DNA of 64,000 bases from Laetiporus sulphureus 93-53. Its lineage: Eukaryota > Basidiomycota > Agaricomycetes > Polyporales > Laetiporaceae. Made by a program: the position numbers and the translations under genes. Below are positions 23,665 to 36,600 of the stretch, in pieces; within the stretch, counting starts at the first letter, position 1, and the number at the start of each line of letters is the position of its first letter. The notes under the pieces were generated by a model. It saw nothing but the letters and a program-made list of their open reading frames with translations, did no database searches and was not told the DNA's origin. The stretch lies in NCBI RefSeq assembly GCF_001632365.1, contig NW_024468583.1, forward strand, positions 61,381-125,380. Reading direction: 5' to 3'.

Positions 23665-25480
23665 CTACAATGTTTGAATTACCATTAGTGAATCTGAGGA
23701 ACATATATGCATGTATGGTTCAAGATGTACATTCATTGATGAGAGGCTTGAAGACATATGTTGTATGGTCCTATTCTTGTCAAAGTGCATTTCACAACTG
23801 ACAGTTCTTGAGAACAATCTCGATCTTTTCCTCGAAGGTTTTTGACCAGACAGTGGCACCAAAATCTGGATAGTTGCTGAATGGTCAACCATGGCTGCTG
23901 GCTTCAGCTTATATCTGTGTATTACAAGGAGAACATGAGTGTGTGGATTCTTCTTGGTGTAATCCACCACTGAAACAGAATAGTATGTCACTGATGACTC
24001 CTGGAACTGTGATCGAACCTGCTGCAGGCTGGAAGTAAAGCACACTATTGGATTGTTCATTGTTCTGTGTGGTACATATATTATTGAACCCCACATATTG
24101 TATAGCATCAATGATGAATTGCCCTTGATACAAGCTGCCAATTCTGGAGTTCAGCTGAGAGCAACTCCATCTGTGCAGCCAGTGCACTGTAAACATCGAT
24201 ACTGATGTCCTCCCAATTTCTTCAGTCAAATTCAGTTGCATTACAATTCTGTTGCTTGTAAGGTTGAGATAGGTGCACACATCTGTCATGAACATTCTGC
24301 AGCTGTCATCCTGATAACAGTTCTTGACAATGGATGCACATCTTTGTAGGATAGTCGAGCATTCGATGCACTTCAAGAATGCCTTTATATTGGCTGCTGC
24401 ACAGAACAATTACAACATGGTTCTTTCTAGTTGTCCTGCAATGATGCATGAGTCATAATAAACCAGTAGCAATGCTCACCTAGTCTCCCATTTGTTGTCA
24501 TTTGTTGTAGTATTTCGATAACGCTCTCAAATGTGAACATCCATTAGCCCTGTACTGGTCCGAAGCATAGCAGGAAGTCTCCATGATGTAATGCATTATG
24601 ATGATTCAGTCTGGGAGTTATGTCAGGATGTAGCTGCAGTATCCCAGATATGTATGCATGAATGTGTTCCAGGTACCTATCTCGATGCTTTGCTGATGTG
24701 CTGAATGATGTAGGCTCCTATGGCCCTGGGATGCCTATCAGATACAGGTTCTAGCCCTATATTTCAGACTGGGAGATAAGGGAAGATAGCACATGATGAT
24801 TGAACCCTCTGAGACAGATCTACCTACTATCTTATTGAGATAGGGATTGAATCAGTCCACAGAAAGACTCTAAAGTAGATGCAATTCATCTTCAGGTTCA
24901 GTCGCAAATGGTTTGCCATCTTTACCTTGCAGTTCACACATCACCGAGGCATCCTTGATGTCACACAAATGGTGACTCTGCATATTTTGTGTCCCCATTG
25001 CCATTGCTTCCTCCATCCCTGGTCTGCAGAGAAGCCCCCCTATGAAGTCATCAAAACCTTGCACTGCAAATGGCTGCCATGGTAAATGTATGCTCTGGCT
25101 GTTGCAGATGCCATGAATAGTTAGCTTCATATTACATGACGTGCTCTTAGGCCACCTCTTGAATTGGCAGTGGGCAGAATAGATTGGAATGCCCAATCTG
25201 TATGAAGGCTGGTATGTCAAAGAGCATATGGGACAAGCTGCAAAGACAGTTACAATGACATCTGCTCTTGTAGCTGTTCATGGTGCTTTCGAAGACATTC
25301 TAACATTGCATTGCATAATATGTCTAGTTCAGGTGATCCGGCCCAGCTTTAGCATGCCTTGTCACGTTCTCAGCATCTGCGCACCAAGTATCCTTCTCCT
25401 GCAACTGTCTTACAATATCACATGCTTTTTGACTCTTCTCCAGGCCCTGGATTGCCACCAATCAATCCTCAGCAGTCATA
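23665..25480 (-). pseudogene. Tnp2-type (CACTA/EnSpm-like) transposase, decayed and spliced
   Basis: Reading leftward, the coding blocks follow the Tnp2 family order. CPICSLTYQP.YRLGIP and CNMKLT form a Cys-rich part near 25250-25130. Next are QPFAVQGFDDFIGGLLCRPG (near 25070), DGKPFATEPEDELHLL (24910), a degraded VDWFNPYLNK block (24850), HHNALHHGDFLLCFGPV (24590) and FERVIEILQQMTTNGRLG. A GTGAGC..GCAG intron of about 45 nt follows, then QLERTM and FCAAANIKAFL. The C-terminal portion (24141-23665) resembles the usual Tnp2 tail. Many stops and shifts are present. Ser/Pro-rich coding at 26855-26559 may be its N-terminus. No CACTA termini were found. Confidence 0.65.
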
Positions 25481-27340
25481 TGAAAAACTCTATTTATTGA
25501 ATATAGAGCTTGACCTACGCATACGGAAATGCATGGAGCTCTACAATACAGGTGTCAACATTTTGGCATGAGAGAAGTTTGTAGTTCTGGTGTGGGAAGG
25601 ATTTAGGTGATTTCTGATATGTAAGAATCCAATGGTTCACCAGCGACTGTGGTTCCCCTAACCTCCTCTCGCCCTCATATGCTGTTTGATGATTCTGCAG
25701 ATGATACATCTTCCACCAGTGTCATGGCAAAGATTCATAATGTGAGCCAGCCCTCAGTATCTGAACTAGTATCTTCTTTCCTCACTTGTATCTGTGAATT
25801 GTTGTCTCTTCGCTTTTGAAATGTCAGACAGAATCATTGATACTTGTAATAAACTCACCTTTTCTACTCTGTCTTGCTGCGAGTCATAACTCTTATGAGA
25901 TCTATACTTCTTCTGAGTAATGTATTTTTCATTACACTGGTATGTTCAGCAGTGGCATGAGAAAGTAGAAGCATTCATCTGAGGCATAAGAGATTAGCTT
26001 TGCGACTCATGGTGTCGTTGCATCTGTTAAATACGGTGACATTTTCTGTGATGATGTCCTCACTTCTGCACCAGCATCACCATCAATACATCACACCTGT
26101 TTCAATCATGCACGAGGCAAAGCTAACTTTGAGAATCATACTCATACGTAAATTATTGAATGAAGAGTGATTACAGTGAACATCCTCCAATGAAGCAGCA
26201 ATTAATGAAAATCACTAACTGCCGGCAGTGCTTTAAGATTTCACTGGCATCTCCTTCTTTACAGTAGCAGATTTGTTCTTCAGGTATGCATGAAGGAAAT
26301 CATATGTAACCCAATTACTCTCATATTGGCAGAGAATCAGATGAGTCTCAGCTGCCTACATCTCATAATTGAACCTGTGAAAGACATGCAGAACACAATA
26401 GAGCTTACCAAATCATATACTTTCTGTAGTTTGACAGTGCTCTGCTTCGAGAATGTTACAGGCTTTAAATGAACGTCCGCCAACTTGTGTATCATGGACT
26501 GAAGTATTTTCAATGTCATCAAGTGACTGTGTAATTGTGAAAGAACTCATTTGTATGTTCAAGTACATAGCCTTAGTCCATCCCAAAGTATTCCAGAGAT
26601 TATACTCTTCTCATGAGAAAGATGAGTGACTTTGCTGCTTGGCTTAGGTATAATCTCTTGAGCATCATCCTGGAACTGGGCCACATCAAGGGATGAGCCC
26701 ATGGGTGCAGCACTTAATGGCACTGGAATAGCAGCCTCAATGTCAGATTCATGATGCAGAGTAGACAGAGAAGGCATCAACAGATGCTCCATGCTGAAAT
26801 GATGGTGCATGGTCACCAGTGGGTAGATGCAGGAAGATGGCATTATGCTGGTCAATGAGCAGCCAGCAACTTCTGCATAAATTCACAGATTTAATTTGAA
26901 TGAGTGTGACAGAGACAGAGGTGCAACATACATTCTGCAATCACATCACCCCACATATCTGAGGAGAAGATATTTAAACTGGCACTCATCGTGAGGAGAT
27001 GACAGGCTGTGAAGAACAACTCCAATGATCAGATAGGACTAGGATAGATGCTAATGTGTACCTTCACAAAACAGATGCAAACCTCAAGGCCTGATGGGTG
27101 ATGAGCACTAGCATCCCACCCTGACTTGACCTGCACATTTTGGGGGGAGCAGAGAATGGACAAGTCATTGGGGCCATTTTCATATTATCATCTCCAATGG
27201 GCACTGGAGTGTCCTGTCCTGACTTGCACATTTCAGGAGCAGCAGACGTGATCTCATTGCTCGACTCTCAGTTATAGTGACTGGAAATATTGGACTGTTG
27301 ATAGCTACTAGTAATGTAGTAAAGTTTCACTATGAGTGTT
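25481..27340. other. Mostly no supported gene; possible N-terminal exons of the Tnp2-type gene
   Basis: The minus frame 26855-26559 holds ESDIEAAIPVPLSAAP and FQDDAQEIIPKPSS, with the composition of a disordered N-terminal exon. The rest shows short frames only. Confidence 0.35.
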
Positions 27341-27500
27341 TGTCACAGTGATGCTGGACAAAAGATCAAAAAGACTCAAAAAAGAAACAGTCACGTGAAA
27401 CATGCCACCCTAATCCCCCTGATCCCTTCAGTGGCTAAAGAGCCTAACACTTACTAGCTGTGTAGCAAGTGTATGGATGTGTGATAGATACATCTTTCAA
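27341..27500 (-). repeat. Truncated LTR fragment of the A/B/C family
   Basis: It starts TGTCACAGTGATGCTGGACA and continues through the CACGTG, CCACCCTAATCCCCCTGAT and GAGCCTAACACTTACT landmarks in the order seen in the reverse complement of copy B's LTR end. Similarity fades near 27500. It is probably a remnant of an old insertion or recombination. Confidence 0.8.
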
Positions 27501-27829
27501 GTTATTGATTATTTCACCCAGTGCTAGCGCCAGTGAGCATCACACTCTCTATTGAGGGCATCTGTTATGTGACTCTCACTCAGTCATCCTCCTTGATCAG
27601 TTAAAGCATTATGTGTTGCCCTTAACCTGACAAGGGCATCGTCTGTGAGACATTTCTTACTGGGTGGATGGTGTAATACCTCCTATCAAGCACAGTCCAG
27701 AGACATGGAAGAACATTTTACAGTGTACGTCATTGGCTTCTGAACATGAGCGCATTATGGCTGACATGAACATGAGTGCCAATATGCTCATGACAATTTG
27801 CTGCACAGCATAGTGCAAATGAAGTTTGT

Positions 27830-28760
27830 TCATTAGATCTCAATTTTCTGATTCGTAGAAACGTTTTGGATCTGGGAGAAGTCTTAAGTCTCAGGTGATA
27901 CATGCCATGTCCTCCTTTCCTCACATGATGAGATGAGTTATATTGTGTCCTGCCACTTGCTCTCACTGGATTTGCTGCATGCATTATCTGCAGTTCTACA
28001 TATCACTCTATGCTAGGTTTCATCCATACTCTGACCATGCAGGCTCCTCTAGCTCTGCAACATTTTCTCCAGCATGTCACATGGATCTCCTTTTCCTTGA
28101 TGAGGTGTTGATGGTGTCATGCTCAGAGCTGTACCCCATTCGCATGTGACTGTCAAAGCTACTCGGTAATGCCTTCGGAGGCTTGGAAATTGTCCTACTA
28201 GAGGCTTTGCACAGTTGGAAGAGGATTCATATTACTCTAACAGTGTGGACCCATGGTCGAGTGATCATTCTTTATATGCCCAGCAGGCTTCGATCAGAAA
28301 AGCACTGTGGCATCAATTTACTTCTGTTGTCATTCTGTGACAGATCATGAGGCAGACAGGACTGTCAAAACATAATCGGTGCTTCCAGACAGCCCTATCT
28401 ATGGAAGATGAATTTTAAAGCTTGTACATCAGAGGACATTGCATTACTTCAAATACGTGTATCCTCTCATGCCCATTTCAGCTTCAGAATGTCACTATGC
28501 TCACTGCATTTAATTTACACTGTGATCGTATTAATGATATTTACAACTCCACATTTTGCTATTGAACATGGAGATGAGCTGGGTTGCTTCTCCTCTATAG
28601 ATTCATGGTCTACCATGCCCAGATGTAGATTAGACTCAGTACACTGACAGCTCTGCTTTCGATCCCCGATCGGTTAATTGAAGGCATCCAAAATGTGCTG
28701 TGGTCTTTTGTCTGCTCACCTTTTCAGTGCATGGCGTGTGCTGTGACAGATTATGATAGA
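27830..28760 (+). pseudogene. Helitron Pif1-type helicase fragment, plus strand
   Basis: Coding fragments in changing frames match helicase motifs in order: a degraded Walker A region ending KSQVIHAMSSF, then LALTGFAACIICSSTYHSML (motif Ia), FLDEVLMVSC (Walker B), KALWHQFTSVVIL and MRQT (motif IV region), KACTSEDIALLQ, and HGDELGCFSSIDSW. It lacks the Rep part. It keeps the motif IV-V stretch that is missing from the minus-strand Helitron at 40.0-41.1 kb, so it is a different copy. Confidence 0.65.
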
Positions 28761-28869
28761 GCCATCAATTATTATAGTTCTATCTACAAGGCACTATGAG
28801 ATAAACATGTGTAGATCAATTGGTGCTTACGGAAGCGAAGATGGCAAAGGTCCAAAGTCTGTCATCGGT

Positions 28870-29104
28870 AACATGATCACTTCATCACGGTCAATGTGTA
28901 TGATGGTGTCATTAGACAGGGTGCACTTGATGTGTGAACAGTTCTACTCCTAGTCAGGCTGTTGAATGGTAAGTGGAGGTTTCTTAAGAAGCACAAACAA
29001 GTGTCCAAAATGTCGTGATCCTTGTGCGAATCCCAGCTGTGAATGAATCCTTCAGCATTCAGTAGCTTCATTTTTTTTATCATCACTGGCATGCTGCAAT
29101 GCAA
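28870..29104 (-). pseudogene. Helitron helicase C-terminal fragment, opposite strand
   Basis: The minus frame reads SMPVMIKKMKLLNAEGF, WDSHKDHDILDT and TSSAPCLMTPSYTL. These follow the order of the segment between helicase motifs IV and V in fungal Helitrons (MPVMIKKNEATE, then DSHKDHDGxDVLDT). It directly follows the plus-strand fragment but is inverted relative to it. Confidence 0.55.
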
Positions 29105-31858
29105 ACTTCATGAGCAGCATGCTGCAACTTCAACTCGCAGGCACAGAGGTTCCTTTCTCCATCAGTCGCAGCCACATGTCTTCATCATCCATCTCCACAG
29201 CATCTCTTCCATCCAGATTGATATGGGACAATCGCAATTAGAGCTGCGCACTGATGCTTTATTAACAATCTTCTGCAACATCTCTCATGACAGAGGTGAG
29301 CCTTTCTTTTCATGCATTGAATCTGACAGCAGCTTTCTACAGCACATAATGGTAAGCTTCTGTGCCTGCATTGATCAACCTGTGATGCCTTTGTGCACTC
29401 AATTTCGATAAATTTCTACATCTAGGCTCTGTAGGTTGTGTGGCTACAGACCTCGTTGACAGCCACGATGTTCACTAGACTTTCACAGGAATCATCTACA
29501 CCAGTGGTGATCACTTCACCTGTCATATCTTTATGAGTGACAGCAGCATTTGATACCACGATGGTCGCATGCTACTGTGCAGCTTTCACGCGCATGTCAA
29601 TGTGAAGCGTGCATTTTACTCTACATCCTAGAATGCTGACATTCATTCCATGTAACCGCAGTGATAATCATCATGTCCATTTGCTCTACGGGTTCTCGGT
29701 GACTGAAATTGTAATGTCCGCTCCTATCTGTGTCAACATACTGAATTAAGTGATTCTACAGGATGGTTGAAACAGATGTAGATACTCTTGATCTTTATGC
29801 TGGTGAATCTGGTGTCATTCAGGGGGGGCAATTATGAATAGTTATTATTGTACCTTCAACAGAAGATTTGCTCACGACAATGGAAAAGAAATTCAGCATA
29901 AGACCATAGCCTTCACTGCCTTGCACTGCATTTTCTGTGAACAAGTCATCAATGATTATCCTCCAGTTCATCATCAATAGAAAACATCATACTTCTGAAA
30001 TGCAAAGACTTCTTTGTCTGTCAGGGCCAATGTCACTGCAGCAAACAGGCACCAGTGTGCACGTGAAAGGGCCTATTGCCATCTAGCATCAACAGTTGGC
30101 AAACACTTGGACATCATTCACATTGAATATGAAACAATACAGACCAATCAGGATGAGAGCGAGAATGAGTGGGATGTAACAATGCCATTGTGCATAACTC
30201 TAAGGGTTGAAGGATTTATGAACCATCTCAAAGAACTGAAGGCAGTACACATCTGGGATGCTGGATTATAGTACTGCAGATGGAGGCAGCTATTTGGGTG
30301 AAAAAGGAAATATTCTCTAAGATGAGTGTATAGTGCTGGAGTGGGGGGCCACATGCTGCTGCCTTAGTGACAAGCACCAGACATCAGTTGGTGACAAGTG
30401 TCAGGCTCCACAAGAGAATGAATAACCAACAGTTCAGTGAGAGGGAGAACATTAGTTACGAATGCCATCAGGTTTCACATCATGTACTGTAACATATCAT
30501 AAGTGATAATCAGCCACTATATAAATAAATTGTACCACACAAGCTGCAATGTATGCAAGGGTGTCTATTGGCAGATTGCACAAGGTGCACGCATGAACCT
30601 CACCACATCTACTTTACTAGAAGAATGTCTACTCCATGTTTATCCACAAGTTCGTCTTTGACACTTCGTCTCTCATTCCTATCTCACTGATGTTCCAAAT
30701 CTGATGTCTCAAATATTCAAACATACTCGTCCCCTTATTTCTATTGAGTTGCTTAGCTCATTTGAAGCAGAAAAACCCCATGGCTCGACTGTTGCACAAA
30801 TGTGCTTGCCTTCCAACCTCTTGAAGGAAGGAAACACACAAAACTGTTAGATTTGTGGATGTGCTCATACTTGAATACCATGTGACCTGACTCGCAGTGG
30901 AGCCTCAGGTGTGCATTCATGATATATGACAAGCACATCTCGAGTAGCTGATTGGTCCTTAGGTATCACAATGATCTATACTAACTCTGTGTGATCTGAG
31001 TTGTGCTAGAATTTGGTCTGAGATTTCTGCCAATTCATCAGAGGTTACTGAGTCCTGAAAAACCAGAATGATATGTGATTGAGCATTTGACATGAATGCT
31101 GACAATATGTTATTAGATATCCTTATTCACTGTAGTGATAAGAGACATTACAAACCTAACCCTAAGAAGGGCTTACCATAGAAGTTCTCATCTGACAAGG
31201 CCACAGTAATGGACTTGGCTGTGAAAGCATTATTGATGATGAAGAGGCAGACATGGATGGAGCAGGCTCTAGGATATGAGGTCAACATTACACTGATTTA
31301 GATATGCATGGAGCAAACATCACCTGCATTGGGTCATTTATAATATGTCTATGCCAGAGTTCACATAGACTCAAGAAAATCTTCCAACTCTGCTCATAAC
31401 AGTCCATTCATGAACTCTCAAAGAATGCTTTGCTTCTGATCCCTCAGCCAGTGGCTTCCAGTGGAATGGACTCCAGAAGTGCTATTATAAAAAATAGTCC
31501 ACTGCAGGTTGCAGCATTTGGAAGCCATGAAGAGGGCTTTTCAATGTGTCCTTATGTAGGTTGGTTGACCTCATGGTTGAGGACATATTCACTATACTAG
31601 TCAGAGTGAGCAATCTTATCGATAAAATGTTTTGTGGGTCACTATATAAATAATTTATGCACAGCTTCAACAATGTATTTGTACAACATTCAAGACTCAT
31701 GTGGCAGAAGTGAAAAAGCTTAGCATACTTAGGTATCAGTGACAACCTGAAAGCTCAAAATGTACATTACGATTTCTGAGGTATGAAAAAAGAGTTTATA
31801 GAGGACGGAGCAGTTAGGGCATGTATGCAGCATTTTTTTGGGCCCCTGTAGGGACTTA
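29105..31858. other. No confident gene
   Basis: A 122-codon plus frame (29043-29411) overlaps the minus-strand helicase fragment and is likely a shadow in part. A plus frame at 30014-30271 is hydrophilic (NQDESENEWDV) but unplaced. Nothing else is supportable. Confidence 0.35.
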
Positions 31859-31913
31859 AACTTGGGTAAGAGGGCCATTTTTGACAGAAACGATTTCTGA
31901 GGTCCTGACATTC
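31859..31913 (+). repeat. Direct repeat, copy 1 (about 55 bp)
   Basis: Shares ACTTGGGTAAGAGGGCCATT and ATTTCTGAGGTCCTGA with 35621-35674 in the same orientation. Confidence 0.85.
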
Positions 31914-32029
31914 TTCGTTTATAATTTGATCATAAATATTCACCACATTGTATATTTTCATTCACATTAAAATATCAGTCTCATTGATAGAAATTCAGCA
32001 AAGTTTCATGTATATATCTGTGTCATCTT

Positions 32030-32700
32030 TTCAATGATATGAAATGCTGCAGGGTCTGCAGTGTGTAATATGTAGAAGAGCTTTTCATTTCTGAAACTTG
32101 ATTGAGACCACAAAGCAGGGCCTCAAGCTCTTTGATGTTCTTTCAAGGCATACGATATCCTCCCCAACAATGTTATGAACCTTGAGAGTACTGCATGATT
32201 TGAGCTGTGTTGAAGTATTCACAGAGTGGCCTCAAAAGGGCTGCTCATTATCTTTGAGCCACAACTCGAGTCCCTAAGGTCCTTTGACTTTCTTGCTGAG
32301 CATTTAATCCCCTCCTCCACAATGTCATGAACCTTGGTGATACTGCAAGATATCTGCCATTTTGAGCTATGTTAAAATATTCAGAGTGGTCTCAGAAAAG
32401 CTTTTCATTATGTGAAACTTGGTTGAGGCCACCAATAAGGGCCCTCAGACCCTTCAATGCCCTTCCTGGGCATTCAATTCCCTCTCCCACAATATCATGA
32501 ACCTTGATGATACTGCAAGATATATTCTATTTTGAGCTGTGTTTAAATATTGAGAGTGACCTCAGAAGAGCTTTTTATTATCTGAAACTTGGTTGAATCC
32601 ACCATTCAGCTATTTACAGCCCTTTATTTCCTTTCTGAGCATTCAATCACACTTTCAGAATGTCATAAACCTTATTAGTGTTCATGATGGCTATATGCTG
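32030..32700. repeat. Degenerate tandem repeat, unit about 150-170 bp
   Basis: About four units. TACTGCA anchors lie at 32189, 32341 and 32511, each followed by TTTGAGCTGTGT-like, ATATTCAGAGTGG-like, CTTTTCATTATxTGAAACTTG-like and CACAATxTCATGAACCTTG-like steps. A further single copy is at 34255-34355. Confidence 0.8.
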
Positions 32701-33308
32701 TGGCTAGCAGGATGCAATTGAAGGCATTGAACATCACTATGCTGATCATCATATCATGACACAGTGCCACTTCACAGTCACGCATTCACATTTGAGATAG
32801 TGATATCTGTTCATTCATTTCTGCACTAATCATTGTTCTCAGTTGACTATTTTTGAATAATTGGTCATCTTCACCCCTTTAGGTCCACAGTACTTGTACT
32901 TTCTATTAGAGGTGCCCTGTTGGCCATGTTCTCTACCTCAAATGTTCTCGTGCTTCTCTTGTTGAACATCTCACATCTATGTGATTGACCATGGCCTGTA
33001 ACTTGAATGACAGCAATGTTTGCAAGCACATACAGATGAACAGGGTACTGGGCAATGCAGACAAATGCTTGGTTATAGATTCCTCAAGCAGACTTGCCAG
33101 CAGTGGCCACCATTTCATGCAGCATCTCACTATCTGGTGATTTGCTTATCTCACTCACAGGATGCACCAGCTTGTCTCTAGAGTACAAAGCTATTTGATA
33201 TATCATTAGTTCCTAATTACAAATTTGATAAGCTAAAATTGCACCATGTTAGAAGTGACAGCTCACTGACAATGCTTCACCTGTAAAACACCATGATGCA
33301 CATGTCAA

Positions 33309-34141
33309 ATGCAAACTGCTCACTGTCAGCTTCTCAAAATGTCCCCTCTATATTACCCAGATCACATATCTAGAGCCACTATTGTGATAAATGATGCAAT
33401 GGAGGTGGAGGAGCATATGCCCACTGTGAACAAGAAAGCACTAGTTGAGAATGACATGAAGCATCCTACTATTGGCCTGCCAGGTCATATCATTTCCAAT
33501 GCAAAGTTCACCATCATGACAAATGTCTCATCTTCTGTGATTGTGATCTCCATGGATGGGATGACACAGCATGCCTCAGGGTCTCAACATTAGTGGCAGG
33601 TAGGCTGTTGATGCTATAGTGGTCAGTCAATTAGACCTCACTGATGTTTTCACTATCTTCTCCTAGCAAAAATGTGAAGCTCACTCCTTCATCAGACAGC
33701 AAGCCATCAGCAGTTGCTAGCAGTGAGGATGCTGTCACCATCTGCACTTTTGTTGTCAGTGGGAAATGAAATGTGTCAGCAAACTTTGAGTCTGACAGCA
33801 TAGTCAGCGATGCACTCTCTATCATCACTGCTCATGGCAGATTATGAGAGCAGTGTTTCTGATGCTTCAGGAAGGACTTAGACTGCATCATGCTGAAAGG
33901 AAAGACATGATGCACAGAATGCAAATTTTGTTGTAAGGGCTGCAGCAAGGTTTTGATGGTGTTCTCTCATGAGCAGGTTGAAACACATATCAAAATTGGT
34001 GAAAAACTCACTATCTTTCTCTCAGCTCATCTGCAAGCAAACCTGAAAGTAGGAGCTGCCAGTCTCATTGTCAGCCCATGTCCAGATCTTAATTCTGACC
34101 AGTATTACATTGCTATTCATCAATTGAAAAAAGAATCATGA
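33309..34141 (+). other. Possible coding exons, unknown
   Basis: Plus-strand frames at 33309-33593 and 33953-34141, plus an interrupted frame between them (LTPSSDSKPSAVASSEDA), have protein-like composition. I see no domain. The middle part is interrupted by stops, and I could not define splice sites. It could be a decayed gene. Confidence 0.3.
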
Positions 34142-34254
34142 GGTAAAGATAGCAGTTTTAGAAGATATTCTTGCTTTTATTAAACTCCACAAGAAAAATT
34201 AGAAGCTTATGGCTAGTAATCATGCTGCAAATATGACAGTGTAGACGATCGTAG

Positions 34255-34355
34255 CAAGATACTTCAAGATATCTGCCATTTTAAGCTGTATCAAAATATT
34301 CAGAGTGGTCTCAAAAAAGATTTTCATTATCTTAGACTTGGTTTTCAAATCCTAA
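34255..34355. repeat. Dispersed copy of the 32-kb tandem unit
   Basis: Contains CAAGATATCTGCCATTTTAA and ATATTCAGAGTGGTCTCA, matching the unit at 32341. Confidence 0.75.
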
Positions 34356-35620
34356 GTGGCTGACAGACTTATAGGTTCTGTAGCCCTCATAACTATTTAT
34401 TAAGCTAAAAGTCTGCTATAGATAAATATAATCACACTCAACATGTTCATTGAGTATATTGTATAGTATGTATGCTTTTGATCACACTCTGATGCACTAC
34501 ATATACAAATGATACTTTAAAATATTGAACATAGCATGGCTAGAACTTGTCTGGCTAAATACAGATTCAGATTTGCTGTATTATGAAAATGATGACAGAT
34601 CACTCATGATGTGAGGCTGTATATCTGTAAGATTGATAACAAGATGACTCTGACCTTTATGTTACCATTCTGAAAACTGAGCTTCAGAATGGCTTGAAGC
34701 ATTACAGCAAAGGTGTGGAGATAATAACTTCAAGTGTAACTTTAAACAGACATGAAGATAGATTAAAGAGAATACTCTTAAGGCTATAACATGGCCTGAT
34801 CAATTTTCAAAGCTTAATTTCATATATCATCTCTGAAGTCATCTCAAAACATATTAGCAAGATATGAGAGGCCACTCAAAGAAATTACAGAATTGTAAAA
34901 GCAATTGAAAAAGAAATGAAAGGGTATTGACAGGTTGGTGCATCAAAGTTTGATCAAAAGTTTACATTAATGCCTTAAGGCAATGCTTAGGACAAAGGGT
35001 TGAACCAAGTACTATGGTTTCTAGGTTTGGAGACTTTGGATTGTTAGTGACAAAAGTGTGTAAATGAGTGGGCCTGATAGAATTGCACATACCTTCAAAA
35101 CAAAGCATAAATATCTAATCAGCAGATACTCAATTGAAAGCTGAACAGAATGCCTTTCTAGTGCTATATCATCCGTGAGCATAACAGCAGCCAATCTGAA
35201 GATGGAAGGACAACAGTGAAAATTAAGATGACTGAAAACTTAATTGCAACAATTATTGGTTAAACAAGGAATAAAAAGTGTCATAACTTCAACAAATGCT
35301 AAACGATACATTATTCAGATGAGAGTATATTGTTGGCCAGATTGGATATAGTGGAACATGATGAAATGCAAATGTTTGAAGTGTTTTGAAATCATTCAAT
35401 TAATTTGATAAATATTAATCACAAATACAGCACTCTGATTGGCCATGAATATTTGCACTTATTTGGATCAGCCATCTGTCAGATTCACACTCTGATTCAA
35501 ACCCAGCACTCTATGTGCATTAGCAAAAATAACATTTTCTGCACTAAAAGCAGGATGTTTTGAGGCCACAGAGCCTCAGAAGAAAATTTTGGAGGAGTGG
35601 GATTGAGATCAGCTCAAAGT
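34356..35620. other. AT-rich stretch without gene
   Basis: No frame with a recognisable motif on either strand. Confidence 0.4.
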
Positions 35621-35674
35621 ACTTGGGTAAGAGGGCCATTTCTGGCAGGAACAATTTCTGAGGTCCTGAGATTT
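35621..35674 (+). repeat. Direct repeat, copy 2 (about 55 bp)
   Basis: Partner of 31859-31913, 3.76 kb downstream in the same orientation. Confidence 0.85.
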
Positions 35675-35819
35675 ACTGGTACTTTTATGAGATTGTTGTG
35701 ATATTTGTTGAAGCTACATGCAGCTGCTGTTGAAGAGAACAATGATGATGTTCAGATGGACATGCTTGTTACCTTCTAGACCAATAACAGGTTCATATTG
35801 ATCACAAACTCAGAATGCA

Positions 35820-36600
35820 GATAGCCATCACTTTTATACAACTGTTATTATATAATCATTTTTAATAATTTACAACTTTAATAATTTTTATCATCCCTCT
35901 CATACTTCCATGACTACAATCATCTTCAACAACATTTTTTATAACTTTAACAATTTTTATCATTACTTTATTTGAATTATTTTTAGAAAATTCATTTTAC
36001 TATTGAAATTATTTGTACAATATTAATTGTTATCATTACTTCATTTGAGTTATTGTTTCAACAGCAAGTTTGTACCATCACTCTTATACAACTCGAACTA
36101 TAGTTATCTTTTACAACAGTTGTTTTTACAACTTTAACAATTTTTATCATCACCTTATTTGAATTATCTTAAATCTTGAAACTTTTTATCTTTACTTTTT
36201 CAACTGCAAGTTTTTATCATTGCTCTTATACAACCATGAGTACATAATTATCTTTAATATCAGTGGTTTTAACAACTTCAACAATCTTTATCATCACTTT
36301 ATTTGAATAATTTTTACAACACTAAAAACTTTTTATGTTCATGTTTTCAACAGTAAGTTTTACTGTCAGTGTTATACAACTATGACTATATTATAATCTT
36401 CAACAACAGTTGCTTGCACAATTTTAACAATTTTTATCATCACTTTATTGGAATTATTTTTACAATTTTCAAAACCTTTTATCATCACTTTAACAGCATA
36501 TGTTTACCATCACTGTTATTCAACCATGATTATAATCATCTTTAACAACAGAAAAGTTTTAAAAGAACTTCAACACTTTTTATCATGACTCACATATTAC
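35820..36600 (+). repeat. Left arm of an inverted repeat array (unit about 145 bp)
   Basis: Degenerate AT-rich tandem units anchored on AACAATTTTTATCATxAC at 35949, 36136, 36280 and 36426 (spacing 187, 144, 146). Each unit continues through TTATTTGAATTATTTTTACA, TTTTTATC, CAACAGxAAGTTT, ATACAAC and ATCTTxAACAACAGT. Confidence 0.8.

Noticed and set aside
28753..28953. Plus-strand helicase motif V/VI in the frame with VTDYDRAINYYSS
   Set aside because: Only loosely similar to the expected AMTDYASQGKTRP block; not strong enough to extend the fragment.
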